This document shows, piece after piece, positions 34,601 to 45,581 of a stretch of DNA of 64,000 nt. The number at the start of each line of letters is the position of its first letter. Position 1 is the first letter of the stretch. Under the pieces are notes generated by a model. It was not told the origin of the DNA and made no database searches. It was given only the letters and a program-made list of their open reading frames with translations. The position numbers and the translations under genes are program-made. Origin of the DNA: Romanomermis culicivorax (lineage: Eukaryota; Nematoda; Enoplea; Mermithida; Mermithidae); the NCBI GenBank assembly GCA_963922205.1, contig CAWUHX010000014.1:1238001-1302000 (forward strand). Direction: 5' to 3'.

Positions 34601-37600
34601 TTTTCCCTCTTCATTGTTCAACATACAATCCACGAATTTATTGTTTATTTGTCATTCTCCATTCGTTCTACCAGTTTATTCTATCTTTCAGTAGTTATTT
34701 GGTGGCACTGTTGTCATTTCAGGTGTTGATTTAGTTGTTCATTAGTTCATTCATGCATCCCCTTTACTTATTTATTTAGTTATATAGTTAATCGTGAGTT
34801 TCCATGTTCGTCGATTAAATTATTTGATTTTTTATGTTTTAATTCTCTATTATTTTTCTAAAATTATTTATTTTTTTAATTTACGCAGTTTATTTATTTT
34901 TTATTTATTTCACACTTTAGTTAGTTCTTTTTATGATTTGGTCATGGACTCCTTTAGCCTAATACAGGGCCGTGCGCAGGATTTTTTCATGGGGGGGGGG
35001 GCGGAATAGATTTTTTCACTGAATACCCCAGAAATGTTGATCTTACGCGGATATACTGTGTGCATCATCGTTTTTTTTCCTCGAAGATTTTTTCCACATG
35101 AGAACCGGAACCAAAATCTTTTTCCTCATTTTCCAAAAATTTTCCACATTTTTAAAAACGCTTATAATGTGGCTACGGTTGCTTTTTTATGCATTTTAGC
35201 AGCATACCCAAGCATTTTGTTGTATTTGTAGTCAGAAACCTGCAAAAATGAGGAAAAAAATTGAGAAAATTCTGGTTATGGTTTCTAAACCACTTTCCTG
35301 GTCCGGCGCGGAAAAATCTTTTGATTTTCACTTTCTAAAACGCTGGAAAATGAACCTTCATAACGTTGGGAAATAAATAAAAATCGGACTGATGAAGCGT
35401 AATTTGCCTTCCATTCCGGCGCGTAGCGCCGGAAAAATTTTTTGGTTTTTGTATTCTAAAACGCTGAAAAATAAATCTCTCCAACAGATAACTCGTGAAC
35501 AAATGTTTTGAAATCGCGTTCTAGAGTAATGTCTTCAATTTCCATCTTCAATAAACGCAAAAGTTCAGATTGCAAACGTTTAAAAAATTCCAGTCATCGA
35601 GGGAAAAAATTGAGAGACATGAAAAATCTCTATTTTCGGCGACATAATTGACTGTAAACGATTAGAAAATGAAACGATCTAACTTGATTGATAGAAACTG
35701 TTGAGCATTAATTAGTAAGTCGAAGTAGATATGCTAACGGTCGCGCCTGATGGAATATAGTTATAATTATACCCATGACCGGCGCGAAGCGCCGGAGAGA
35801 TTTTGACCTTTTAAAGTCCACCAAAACGCATCCTTTCGGTTTAGAGTTACTGCCTCAATGGGGGGGTGGGGGGGCGGCCGCTTCAGTTATATTGAATATT
35901 TATTGTCATTTTTCTTAAGAAACTTATTTACTAAACGGAGCTCCGAGGTCTAGGGGGGGGGGGGGTTGGAGCACTTTTTTCGGGCCGGGGGTCAGTAATT
36001 CCCAAAATTTTGGGGGGACGGGTCGCTGAAGGAAAAAAATTCCTTTTTTTTCATGAAAAATGTCCGAAAACTGGTTCAATAAGTAGTAATTTTTGTCTAA
36101 AAATTGATAAAATATGAACTTATGGCGCGAAGCGCCGAGAAAATTGACGTTTTTGACCATTTTTTGTTCAAAAATTGACATTTTTCAGGAAAAAATGGTA
36201 TGTTTCAGTATTTTTCCGACTAAAACTATGGGGGTCCCTAGGGCGACCATATGGCTAGCCATAGGATTGGAAAATCGTGGGGCGGGGGTCGCCCAATGGC
36301 TAGCCATATGGTTTACGATTTCTGGGGGGGGGGGGGGGTTCCCATAACACACACCCCAATTACATGTATGTTTACTACCTCGTACTCCTACGATTTTCTG
36401 CTATTATACTAGAAAACATTAAATTTTTGACAAAAAGTACACAGTAATAGCTTTGTGCAAGTCATTGTGGCGAGGCTCAGACATGCATGGCAAGAATTTT
36501 CCAGGGAGTAGGGTCCTATTTTTCACACAAAATATGCACAAAGTCATCAAAAAATCTATCTTGGAAAAAGTTCAGGGGGGTGTTTGGCGATTTGTTTTTG
36601 TCAGGGGGTGGCCAGGGTCTCAGTTATGGGCGTTTACCCCCTCCTACCCCCCTCTATATGCATGTATGAGGCTGATATATTTTATCCTGCTTAATTTTTT
36701 AAGCATTTCATTAAAGGCAAACTATCTCTTTATTCAAAAATCAATTTTGTATTTATTTGGTTAAAAATTGAGAATAGGGTTAGTTTACTTATTTACTTTT
36801 TTGCTTAGCTATATATATATTATGTTGTCATTTGTTTTTAAAATCAGTATTTATTAGTTTTTTTATATTTCGGTTCTCGATTGAGTCATTTATTTATTTA
36901 GTTTACTATTTATTTGTTCATTTTCGTTTTTTTACCTCTCCATTTTGTGGACAATTCCGTTATTTATGTAGCTGCTTGTTTGCTGGTTTCTTTACCTGTT
37001 CGTGTTTTTTTTGTTATTTCATTCTGCAGTTATTAGTTCTTTTATAATTTGGTTATTTATCGGATCATTTATTCAAGTGTTTATTCAGTTATCTATTTAA
37101 GTGTCTACTCATTTGTTTAACTGTTTATTCAGTTATTTACTTTAATGTTTATCTAGTCATTTATTTAACCGTTTATTCAGTTATTCGTTCAAGTGTTACG
37201 AGAATTATTTATTTGTTTGTTTATGTAGTTAGTTATTTAACATTTTATTCAGTTATTCATTTAAGTGTTTATTTGGTTATTCATTCAACTGTTCATTAAT
37301 TAATCTAAGTGTTTACGCAGATATTTATTTGACCATTCATTCAGTTATTTGTTTAACTGTTCATTCGGTTATCTATTTAACTGTTCATTAATTAATTTAA
37401 TTGTTTATTTACTTATTTCTTCAACTGTTCATTCACTTACCCATTCAACTATTCATTCAGTTATTTGTTTTTTTTTGTTTGGTTATTTATTTTTTGTTCA
37501 AAATTGAGTTATTTGTCAGTTACTTATTTACTTGATTGTTTAGCTAGACATTTAGTTGTTTGTTAAGCTATTTATCTGTTTAAATTTTTGTGTTTTTACA

Positions 37601-40600
37601 TCAGTTATCAGTTCTTTGCATAATTTGATTCTTCTGTAGGCCATTACTCTATTCATTCGGCTTTTGCTTATTTATTTACTTGTTTACGTATTTATTTGGA
37701 TAACAATTAATTTAATGTGTTGTATTTATTTATATTATGCTTCAGCTGTCTATTTTTATAATTAGATTATTCAGTGAGTTAGTTATTTATTCAACTGATT
37801 ATTCCTTTGTTTGTTTAATTGTTTTCTTCATTTTTTAAAAACTGTCTATCAAGTTTTTATTTGTTCAATTGTTTGTTTATTTATCCTGTGTGTTAACAAT
37901 GAACTTATTTGTATAGTTGGCCATTTACTTGTATGTTTGGCTATTTATTTGTTTATTTGTTTTTTAACTACAGTCAATAGCCCTTTTTATAATTTGGTTC
38001 TTGATTGGGTACATTTTTATTTATTTACTTAGTCATGTATTTGGTTATTTGTTGGTTTATTTAACTGGTATCGTATTTTTTGTTAACTATACATTTAAAT
38101 ATGTTGCCTCTATTTATTTTATACCTTTACATTGAGTTCATTTCTTATGTGTTTATTTGTTTATTGACTTGGTTATTCATCATTTTTATTTCAAATTCAC
38201 TTATTAATGTATATAGTTGCTTAGTTAGTCTTTGTTTGATTATTGATTTAGTTTTTATCTTTTTATTCATTGTATATTTCCATTTTTCTTTTCATTTTTT
38301 AATACTATTCGACTTTACAAAGCTGTTCATCATTTTTCGATAATCTGATTATCCTCAAATTTGTTTCTAAGTGTTTCTACACATGGGTAAATAAGCCTAA
38401 GCCTAAGCTTAAGTTTAAGCCTGAGTCTAAGTCTAAGCCCGAGGCTAAGCCTAAGCCGAAGGGTGCGCCTAAGCCCAAGCCTGAGCTTAAGCCTGATCCC
38501 CAGACTAAGCCTAAGCCCAGTATATGTAAACTATACAACCTATGCGCAAAAAAACAGAAAAAAATTGATAGGCCTCAAAGTGCATAAGTGTATACAGTTG
38601 AACACGGTTAATGAATACCCCGAGCAGACCGAAATAAAAGTGTTCACTATCCGTAAGTGCTCATTATCAGAACTCTGTCAAATTCAACATAAATTTTACT
38701 TCAACATGAATCACTTATCATCATTTAAAAAATGACGTTATTTCAGACTGTTTCAACGAAGCAATATGACTTGATGTTCGCATACATTTTCTATCAGATA
38801 AAAATTGTCCAGACTCAACATTTAACAACAGTTGTTGTTTTCTAGGAACGATGGAGTTAATGGTATTTTTTGATAAGCCATATTTTTCACCAAGCGCGGC
38901 ATAAGAAGTAGTTTCTGCTTCGTTGATAATCTTAAGCTTTGTTTCAAGCGAAACAACATTCTTTTTGACAGGCGGCATGACACACTTGACACAAGAAAAA
39001 AAAGCAATGTTCAATAGCACCAAGACAACAAGACAAGACGTTGTGTTGCATTAAGATGTTTCTAGAAGTTTCTGGAAGTTTCTTTAATCGATAAAGTGTA
39101 CATATTATCTGTACACATCGTGTTTACTAAGCATAGATTAAAGTGTGTTCAATATCCGTCAACACGTGTTCATTAAACGTAGAATTTAACGTGTATCAAG
39201 ATATGCAGAGATTCTACCAGGCGTGTTCATTATCCGTTAACCGTGTGCTCATTAACCGTATTATCAACATATAAGAAACTGTAGGAATTGAGTTGGGACT
39301 GTGCTACGGCGTGTTTATTAAGCGGAAATGCTCAATATCCAGAGTGTTCATTAACCGTGTTCGACTGTATTTTTCAAGGTACCAGGCATCGAATTTTAGT
39401 CAACTCGTCCAGTTCGGGTTTACCTATCGGTCGAGACCAGGATGATGATGGCAGCACCAATGTCCGAAGCCTTAGCCCGGCGGCCGGTTCCGCGTCTGCG
39501 CAGAGTCATCAAAAAAATATCGTCAACGAAAAACATAGGGAAGGTCCTTCCAGTAGGAGTACCGTACTAATTATAGCCGGATTTTTCGTCGTTGGACTAA
39601 TTTTTCTGATGTCGGGTATTATCGTCGTTATTATTGAAGAACATTATGCTTTCATGTAAGTATTGTTGATTTTTTTGGCATTTTTTTTATTATTATTTCT
39701 TTTATTTATTCAATTTTTCTCCTTTTTACATTTATATCTTTGTTTTTTGCGCCTGTTTTTCCGTTTTTTTCTTTTCTGATTTTTTAAATTCCTTCTCTAT
39801 TTTGATTTTTCTTCATTTTTCTTATATTGCTTTTTTCCATTCTTTTTTCTATTCTTCCGCATTTTTTTCTATATATATTTTTTGCGGTTTTTAAATTGTT
39901 TTTCTGTTTTTATTTTGTTCAATTTTTTGCATTTTTATTTTTCATTTTTTTATTCTTATTTGTACTTTTTTCATCCTTTTTTCTATTTTAATTTTACTTG
40001 GTCTGTTAGTTCTTTTCCAATTTTATTTCTCTTCTAAGTTTTGTATTTTTTGAGTTTTTGATCATTCGAATTTTTTCTTATTATTTTATCCCTGTTTTAG
40101 TATTTTTTATTTTTTTCTGTTTTTTCTAGGTTTGTTCATTTTGTATTTTATTTCTCTTTTATTTTTGCTTTAATTTAGTTTGTGTATTTTCTTTTCTTAT
40201 TTTTTCCTTTTTTCACGCTTTTCACTTCTCTTTTTATTCTTCTCAATTTTTTAAATCATGTCGTTTTTAAATCATGTCGAATTTTTTCTGTTTTCACCTT
40301 CTTGGTTATGTTAATTCTTTTTCTGTGTCAATTTTTATATTTTGTCTTCCTTCCGATTTTTAAATGGTTTTTCGTATTTTATTTCTATTGTTTTTTACAT
40401 CTAAAATTTTTTATTGATTTTTACTTTTTTCTATTCTTTCCTTTTGTTTTCGCGTTTTTTCTTTTTTCCGTTTTTTTTTCCTTTTTGCATTTTTATTTTT
40501 CTTCTGTTGTTGTTTTTTGTCCATTCTACTTTTATATTTTTTCTCTTTTTCCGTTTTTTTCTTTTTTCTCATTTCCATCTTTTCTTGTTATTTTAATTTA

Positions 40601-41657
40601 TTATCTATTCCTTTGTCGTTCCCATTTTACGTTCTTTTAATTTTTTTGTATTGTTATATTTTTAAAATTTTCTCATGTTAATCTTTCCGAATTTTTTCTA
40701 CTTTCGTTTTTTGGTATTCTTCCTTTTTTGTAATTTTCTTCCTTTCCTGTTTTTCTCAATTTTTTATTTTTTAATTTTTTACGTTTCAGTTTTTTGTATT
40801 TCCGTTTTTCATCTGTTCTTTCTCTTTTTGCATTTTTTGTTTTCTTGCTTTTTTACATTTGCACATTGTTCTTTTTTTTATTTTTGTCATTTTTCGGTTT
40901 TTGAATTATTTTTCTGCTCTCATTTCCTTTCTGTTTTTTGTCGTTTTTTCAAATTTTCTTTGTTTTGCATTTTTTATTCGATTATTTTTTCTATTGTATC
41001 AGATATTTTCTTTCTTCTGCCTTAGACTTTTCAATTCTCTCTTTTTTATTTCTTTTTTGAATTTTTATATTTCCAGTTCTTTGCATGTTTTTGTATTTTT
41101 ATATTTTCGCATAATTTTCTTTTATTATAATGTTTGCATTTTTTCATTTTTCGGGTATTTTCGTTTCTTATATTTTTCTTCGTTTTATTTTTTCTTCCTT
41201 TTTGGTTTTTTTTTTATTTTTTTTCATTTCTTTTTATTTCTATTCTTTTTTTCCCGAATTTTTTTTCTCTTCCTTTTTTGTCTATTCTTATCATTTTCTG
41301 AGTCTTAAATTTCTTTGTTGTTTTTGTGCTTTTGCATTTTTTCTCTCTTTATTGTTATCTTTTTCATTTTTTCACTAATATTATATTTTTCCTCCATTTC
41401 TAAACCTTGATAATTGTGTTTCATGATTTTGCCTTCTTGTCTTCAGCGTTTGTGGCACAATATTCATCGCAGTGGGCGTTTTATCGTTCGTAATTTGCAT
41501 ATTTTTGCAACAGAAAAATTTAAAAAAATTCGTCCGCGATTGGGAACAAGATTTATATTTTCTGAACGTTCGCGAACATACGAAATTGTTGCGATCATTT
41601 TTCAGTTTTGATAATCAAAGCAGCGGCAAAGTGCAAATACCGACCGGTCGGACTTGA
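31631..41657 (+). CDS. Predicted two-pass membrane protein (three exons, unrecognised family)
   Basis: Exons 31631-31904, 39379-39655 and 41447-41657 join in phase (ACTG/GTAATT...TTCAAG/GTACC and TTCAT/GTAAGT...TTCAG/CGTTTG) into 253 residues. Residues 1-150 are polar and likely disordered, with Glu/Ala-rich and Ser/Gly/Asp-rich stretches. Two hydrophobic helices follow at about 153-177 (VLIIAGFFVVGLIFLMSGII) and 184-204 (VCGTIFIAVGVLSFVICIF), separated by the short EEHYAF turn. A 49-residue tail holds a charged KNLKKFVRDWEQD stretch and ends in PTGRT. Both long termini probably face the same side of the membrane. I do not recognise the family and assign no function. Intron 1 is 7.5 kb of repeats and intron 2 is 1.8 kb and T-rich. 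A pogo-like element ends 11 bp before exon 2. The exon model is well supported by phase, but the start codon is less certain. Confidence 0.75.
31980..33001. mobile_element. TIR element with GGTACCGCGCGGCGCC ends (family J)
   Basis: About 1.02 kb in intron 1 of the two-pass protein gene. The left end CTGTCATACTTCGCCGCGAGG plus GGTACCGCGCGGCGCC is inverted at the right end (GGCGCC..GCGGTACCGCGCGG, then GAAGTATGACAGGG). The target duplication is unclear: CTTAAGG at the right edge hints at TTAA, but the left edge has TAAAAG. No coding capacity. Confidence 0.65.
33003..33414. other. Intron 1 sequence, no recognised feature
   Basis: AT-rich intron DNA with a short related pair of phrases around TCGATCGATAC and CGTCGAGATCTATT. 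Nothing else is seen. Confidence 0.4.
33415..33660. mobile_element. MITE family B, copy B5 (3'-truncated)
   Basis: Starts CACACATGTAATTGGGGG and runs through the family words GCTAGCCACTGGGCGACCCC and GATTTTCCAATCCTATGG to about 33660. The right terminal repeat is missing. A short internal repeat GTCATTTTCATGAAAA is duplicated. Confidence 0.7.
33661..35059. other. Intron 1 sequence, low complexity
   Basis: T-rich DNA with many TTATTTATT words from about 34400, and a G run at 34992. No exon is supported. Confidence 0.4.
35060..35850. mobile_element. Family E element, truncated copy
   Basis: The left end CGTTTTTTTTCCTCGAAG matches the left end at 56992. The right part (35640-35850) matches the 7588-8822 arm, including GGCGCGAAGCGCC and TCGAAGTAGATATGCTAACGG. 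The right terminal repeat is lost before a G-rich stretch. Confidence 0.7.
35944..36370. mobile_element. MITE family B, copy B6 (left end missing)
   Basis: The interior and right end TTACATGTATG (36370) are normal. The left side begins AACGGAGCTCCGAGG, lacking about 9 bases of the terminal repeat, yet TTTACTA is still duplicated at both edges (35937-35943, 36371-36377). Contains GGCGCGAAGCGCC and G runs up to 16. Confidence 0.75.
36484..36667. mobile_element. Short repeat, family H
   Basis: CATGCATGGCAAGAATTTTCC to ATATGCATGTATG. The segment AATATGCACAAAGTCATCAAAAAA with a GTTCAGGGGGG run matches pieces at 10130-10275 and 63460-63940. The flanks are only loosely similar (AGGCTCAGA/AGGCTGATA). 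Confidence 0.5.
36780..38340. repeat. TTTATT-type low-complexity tract
   Basis: About 1.5 kb made of degenerate words TTTATTCAGTTATT, GTTTATTTG and TTCAACTG, probably an old microsatellite or minisatellite. It lies in intron 1 of the two-pass protein gene. Open frames here are by-products of the composition. Confidence 0.8.
38390..38520 (+). repeat. Degenerate TTAGGC (CCTAAG) array
   Basis: About 20 diverged hexamers with many substitutions (GCTTAA, GTCTAA, GCCCGAG), older than the array at 4830. Confidence 0.75.
38595..39367 (-). mobile_element. pogo/Tigger-like DNA transposon with CENP-B-type HTH fragment
   Basis: A 773-bp element with ends CAGTTGAACACGGTTAATG and CATTAACCGTGTTCGACTG, flanked by TA on both sides (38593-38594, 39368-39369). 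On the minus strand (about 38810-38985) an ORF segment reads SLETKLKIINEAETTSYAAL then GEKYGLSKNTINSIV, the CENP-B/pipsqueak-type helix-turn-helix of Tc1/mariner-pogo transposases. No catalytic domain is present. The right third repeats GTGTTCATTAACCGT-like words five or more times, likely transposase binding sites. It ends 11 bp before exon 2 of the two-pass protein gene. Confidence 0.85.
39660..41440. repeat. T-rich low-complexity intron
   Basis: Intron 2 of the two-pass protein gene. The plus strand is overwhelmingly T with C and little A or G. Long Phe/Leu/Ser open frames here are artefacts of composition. Confidence 0.85.
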
Positions 41658-42360
41658 CACTTTTTCGTAAAATTTTTTAATTTATGTAGTTTTATTATAT
41701 TTATAATTTATATCATTTCGTGATATTAACGACCATGCTTTAGTTATTGGATTTTCGTAAGTTGGGAATTGGTAACCTTTGGTCTGTTTTTCTTTGGAAT
41801 GATATCAAAAAATTAGACATCTAATGTACGTGTAATTCGTATTTTTGTATTTTTCTGCCAAAGTATAGGTCATAAAGAGTTTGAACATTTAGCAGTTTTG
41901 TAAAGATACAAAGTCTGATTTTTTTTGTATTTTTTCAATTTTACAATAATCTCAAACTATAGACTAGATTGTACGCGCTGACGACGGGGACTACTTGAAA
42001 AAATTCGAAATTTCTATGACGTTACGACATTTTTCGGAGATTCATTGCAAAAATTTTGAGATGCATAATCAAGATGTAAGGGTCTTTCGATGTTTGACTT
42101 TTTTTGTGCGTCGCATTTTTTCCACATAATCATGAAAAAATCAGGAATGGTGTCTTGGAAAAAAATCAAGATATCATTTTTAAAAAAATCAAGGTCCCAT
42201 CTTCGAAGAAAATCAATATGGGCGGCACATCCAGAGACGAAAATTCCTTGAACTAGCCAATCAAAGGCGTTGCTCCGCCTCCTATATTTATGCGTACAGA
42301 ACCCCCTCAATTTGTTCGCCCAACTGCTACAGTCGACCCCAGCAGCCGGTTTTATGAAAC
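41658..42360. other. Intergenic stretch
   Basis: 3' flank of the two-pass protein gene with no exact AATAAA close by. No other feature is recognised. Confidence 0.4.
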
Positions 42361-42368
42361 AGGATAAG

Positions 42369-42495
42369 TTTCTCCGGAGAAGTTTTTCAACTTCTCCGGT
42401 GACACTTTTCCACACTTCTCCTGTGATCGTTTTTGGGTTTTATGAAGGAACAACTTCTCCGGAGAAGTGTCGCCTGAACTTCTCTGGAGAAGTTT
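42369..42495. repeat. Cluster of AACTTCTCCGGAGAAGTT palindromes
   Basis: Within 127 bp, CTTCTCCGGAGAAG or one arm of it occurs at least six times (about 42370, 42390, 42413, 42450, 42475), separated by GTGACAC/GTGTCGC and a repeated TTTTATGAA. It lies 190 bp upstream of the Myb/SANT start. It could be the terminus of a transposon or a protein-binding array. Confidence 0.7.
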
Positions 42496-42680
42496 AATTT
42501 TAGGTGTAACGTCAAGCGAGATTTGTGTCAATTTCCTATAACACGTAGTCATTGTTCAAAACGAAACGTAGGCGACGCGACTTGTTTGTTTTTGTTGTAT
42601 ATATATTTTTATTTTTTATTTTGTAGGATTGCATTTGCCAGTATTATATTGATTTTTTGTTTTTTAGAAATTAAATAGTT

Positions 42681-43480
42681 ATGGCTAGTAATAAGAAAAA
42701 TACCACATATTTCTCATCTAATGAAGATGATAGATTGATGGCAATGATTGAGCAGCGGTATCATGTGTTGAACGGAATTGACAAGAAGCCGGATGCAAAT
42801 AAGCGGCGTGCTCAAGCGTGGACTGAAGTGGGTTATTACGAATACGAATCATTTTTATGTGCAATACATGTTGCAAGGTTTATTCTTCTTCATTCAGATT
42901 GCTAATCGTTTGACATCAGAATTTGGAGTAGCTCGATCAGTTGAAAACGTAAAGTCCCGTTGGAAACACAAACTCAGCAAAGCCAAAAAAGCGGCACATG
43001 ACCATCGGATGTCCACAACGCAGACAGGTGGTGGACCTGCACCTGATCCAGTAGATGAAGAAACGGAAAAAATTCTGAATATTGTTGGACAAGACAATCC
43101 GACTATACAGTGAATTATCGGTGGTTTAGACTCGCAGGATGACAGAGCGTCAACAGAGTTTAAAGAAATTGATGACGGACAGAGTAAGATAGCTAATAAT
43201 TATACGCCTTAACACTAATTCTTTACAACTGACTACGCTTAAAGAGGTATTATTGATTGCTTCTACTGGAAATTTATTTCAAACTTATAAAAGGAAATTT
43301 CTTTACGGCCTCGAAAATGCTTGCATACTGTAACTCGATTTGATTCTTGCAGGAAACTTTCAATCCCTTGCAGAACAGTTGTTATCACCCAGGCCAGCCA
43401 AAAAACGCAGAAATAGAATAATCTTGAACTTTCAAAGCGAATCTCTGAATTTTGAATATCGTTCAGAAGAAAAATATTGA
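42681..43480 (+). pseudogene. Myb/SANT (NAIF1/Harbinger-type) DNA-binding protein gene with in-frame stop
   Basis: Exons 42681-42827, 42898-43183 and 43353-43480 join in phase (TGAA/GTGGGT...TTCAG/ATTGC; CAGA/GTAAGA...TTGCAG/GAAAC) over 186 codons, with one in-frame TGA at 43111-43113. Residues 10-80 form a Myb/SANT-like trihelix: FSSNEDDRLMAMIEQRY, AWTEIANRLTSEFG and VKSRWKHKLSKAKK carry the spaced aromatic residues. TGGGPAPDPVDEE, IGGLDSQDD after the stop, and the terminal KKRRNR basic patch match the layout of NAIF1-like and PIF/Harbinger Myb proteins, which bind DNA and carry a transposase into the nucleus. If the TGA is real, the product stops at 120 residues with the DNA-binding domain intact. 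No Harbinger nuclease is nearby. A MULE-type end (43573-43758) follows directly. Confidence 0.7.
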
Positions 43481-43572
43481 TCCTGTGAATAGTGTTGATG
43501 GCAATTCGGACGTCCTATCAATTGACCATTCTTTTTGTTAAAGTTTCCCTATTGTATTGAGATCGACGACTT

Positions 43573-43758
43573 TATCATGAAAACTGAACGTATTTTAATG
43601 AATTTGTATACAATGATGATAATCATAAAAATATAAAGTGTATGCAATGTACCACGTGAGAAAGAAAACATTTGACTAACATGCAATCTACACCACAAGA
43701 CAAAATTTTTGGTTGAAAGTCAGTGTCATTAGATTTACTGTATTTTTAGTACGGCGCT
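43573..43758. repeat. Degraded MULE terminal repeat (older copy)
   Basis: TTTATCATG...TTTTAATGAATTTGTA, AAATATAAAGTGTATGCAATGT and TACTGTATTTTTAGTACGGC align with 56270-56465 (the right TIR of the MULE below) in the same orientation but with many changes. The younger MULE is inserted at its outer part. Confidence 0.65.
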
Positions 43759-44128
43759 AGCAGGCTGGGGCAGTGTCTATTAGCCGGATACAGCGAATAT
43801 AATATTTTATATTTGCAGTATACTGTTGATAGTGCCTGCTATAAAAGACCTACTATTAGCCGCACGAAAAGTACAGTATATTTCATCTTACTTATTTTTC
43901 ATTGATATTCTCATCTTGCGGATCAGATTGCACATTTGTCAGCTGTTACCTATTCAGCCTGGCACGTTGCATACAGTGTATATTTTCATAATTATCCTGA
44001 TTTGTGTACAAATTTATTGAAATCTATTTGATTTACATGATAAACTGGTCGATATCAATATATGAGGAAACTTTTGTGCACAATATAGCTTAATTTTTCC
44101 GTGATTTTCAGGATGGATTGTGTCATGT

Positions 44129-45580
44129 GCCGACGGATTTCGTCGAATGTCACATGATTCACATCACAATTTTCCATTATGTTTTTCGTTATGTTTTGTG
44201 TTACAGTAATTTACATCAATTTTGCATTTCGTTTTTATACTTTTTACATGCAATTTATGTGTGTACTTTTTATGTTTATTTCTGTTGCTTTTTGCGCACT
44301 TTTATTTCCATTTCGACTTATTATTTTCAATCGCACACGTAGACTACGGTATGTACCCGCTAGTCAAGAATTTCCGTTAGAGATAAGCTCTCTGAGCTCA
44401 TCGCTGTGATTAGAGCACAACGTGCACTTCTTATCAGTAAAAACTAGCGACGTTTCGCAACATGAAACTTCTAGTTGGAAATTCTCACTAGTGACGTTCC
44501 TATGTTAAGCATGGAGAGTGAAAACTCGCCCCAATGCTTAACGTTGTGAACTGGAAAATGTCTATGTGATCATAGGCATCTTCTGCAACAATTTCCGCTG
44601 AAGAAGTTAGCTTGGGGGAGTGTTAACTCCACCCAAGGCATACTGTGGTTTATGGAGCCCTTTAAAAGGGCATGTTTTGTCTTTTTGTCACTCATTATTG
44701 GGCCTAACTGGTTTTTCGTCTTTAGCCTCTGCGTCCGTGTTTACCGTCGCCGATTTTTATTATATTTTGTTATTGTCAACTGCGTTTCGCCGTACGTCGA
44801 ATGAATTAGCATATTTGTGCCCCGGCCTACACATACTCGTTGCCCTACAGTAACCGGACTGTTGGAACCCGTCCCCGTCGCCGTTAATCGTAGAACCCCG
44901 TCGCCCTCCCCGAGGAAACGTCCGTTACCGCCGCCTGCCGATCAGCAGCCGCCGAACCCCACGCCTAATCGCCTGGATTCCCGTTCCCGTACATCGCCGT
45001 CCGTAGGACCCCAGTTTGACCCCGAACCCGTCGCCCAGCGCCGAGTAATTTGAGAAGAGGTGTGGTAAGTCTTCTCAGGGGTTATTGTTGTTGAGGGTAT
45101 ATTTGTGGGAGTCTCCCCCTAAGTCAGTTTCCCCCGAAACTACCCTCAGTTAAGAAAGCCCTCAGACCCTTAAGGTCAGGGCCAATAAGGGGATTTAGGT
45201 TAACAATCGGGTCCCCTACAGTACGCCATTCTTCAAATGGCACCGTCCCCCATTCCGGTGAATGAGGACTAGGGATTGGCAACCCCGACCTGGCTGCCTT
45301 GTCCATTATTCTACAGCATTAACCCTAGGACAAGGCCGAGGTACACCATAGGTTTACCTGTGGTAGTACCAGCTGGGTTGGGTTCCCGAAACGAAGAATA
45401 TTTATGGAGCCACCCCACGGGGTCACAGCATGTCACCTACAGTGTCATGACCATATTACCTATGGGATATGGTACGGGTTTTTCCTGTCAATGTGACTGA
45501 TCACCACTTCGTTTAATGTGACATGGCTCCACCTTCGTTTAATGTGACAATTGTTATGTACAAGCCATTGAACCTCATAA
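44129..45580. other. MULE interior upstream of transposase, with a possible solo LTR
   Basis: 44621-44849 (TGTTAACTCC...CCCTACA) is preceded by purine-rich GCTTGGGGGAG and contains TTTAAAAGGG, as in a Copia-type LTR, but no paired LTR or target duplication is seen. 44860-45050 is GC-rich and encodes only a Pro/Arg-rich stretch. CTTCGTTTAATGTGACA is repeated twice at about 45509-45552. Confidence 0.35.
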
Positions 45581-45581
45581 T

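Noticed and set aside
40182-41378. Phe-rich open frames that look like multi-pass membrane proteins
   Set aside because: They lie in a T-rich intron between two exons of a well-phased gene and exist in all frames.
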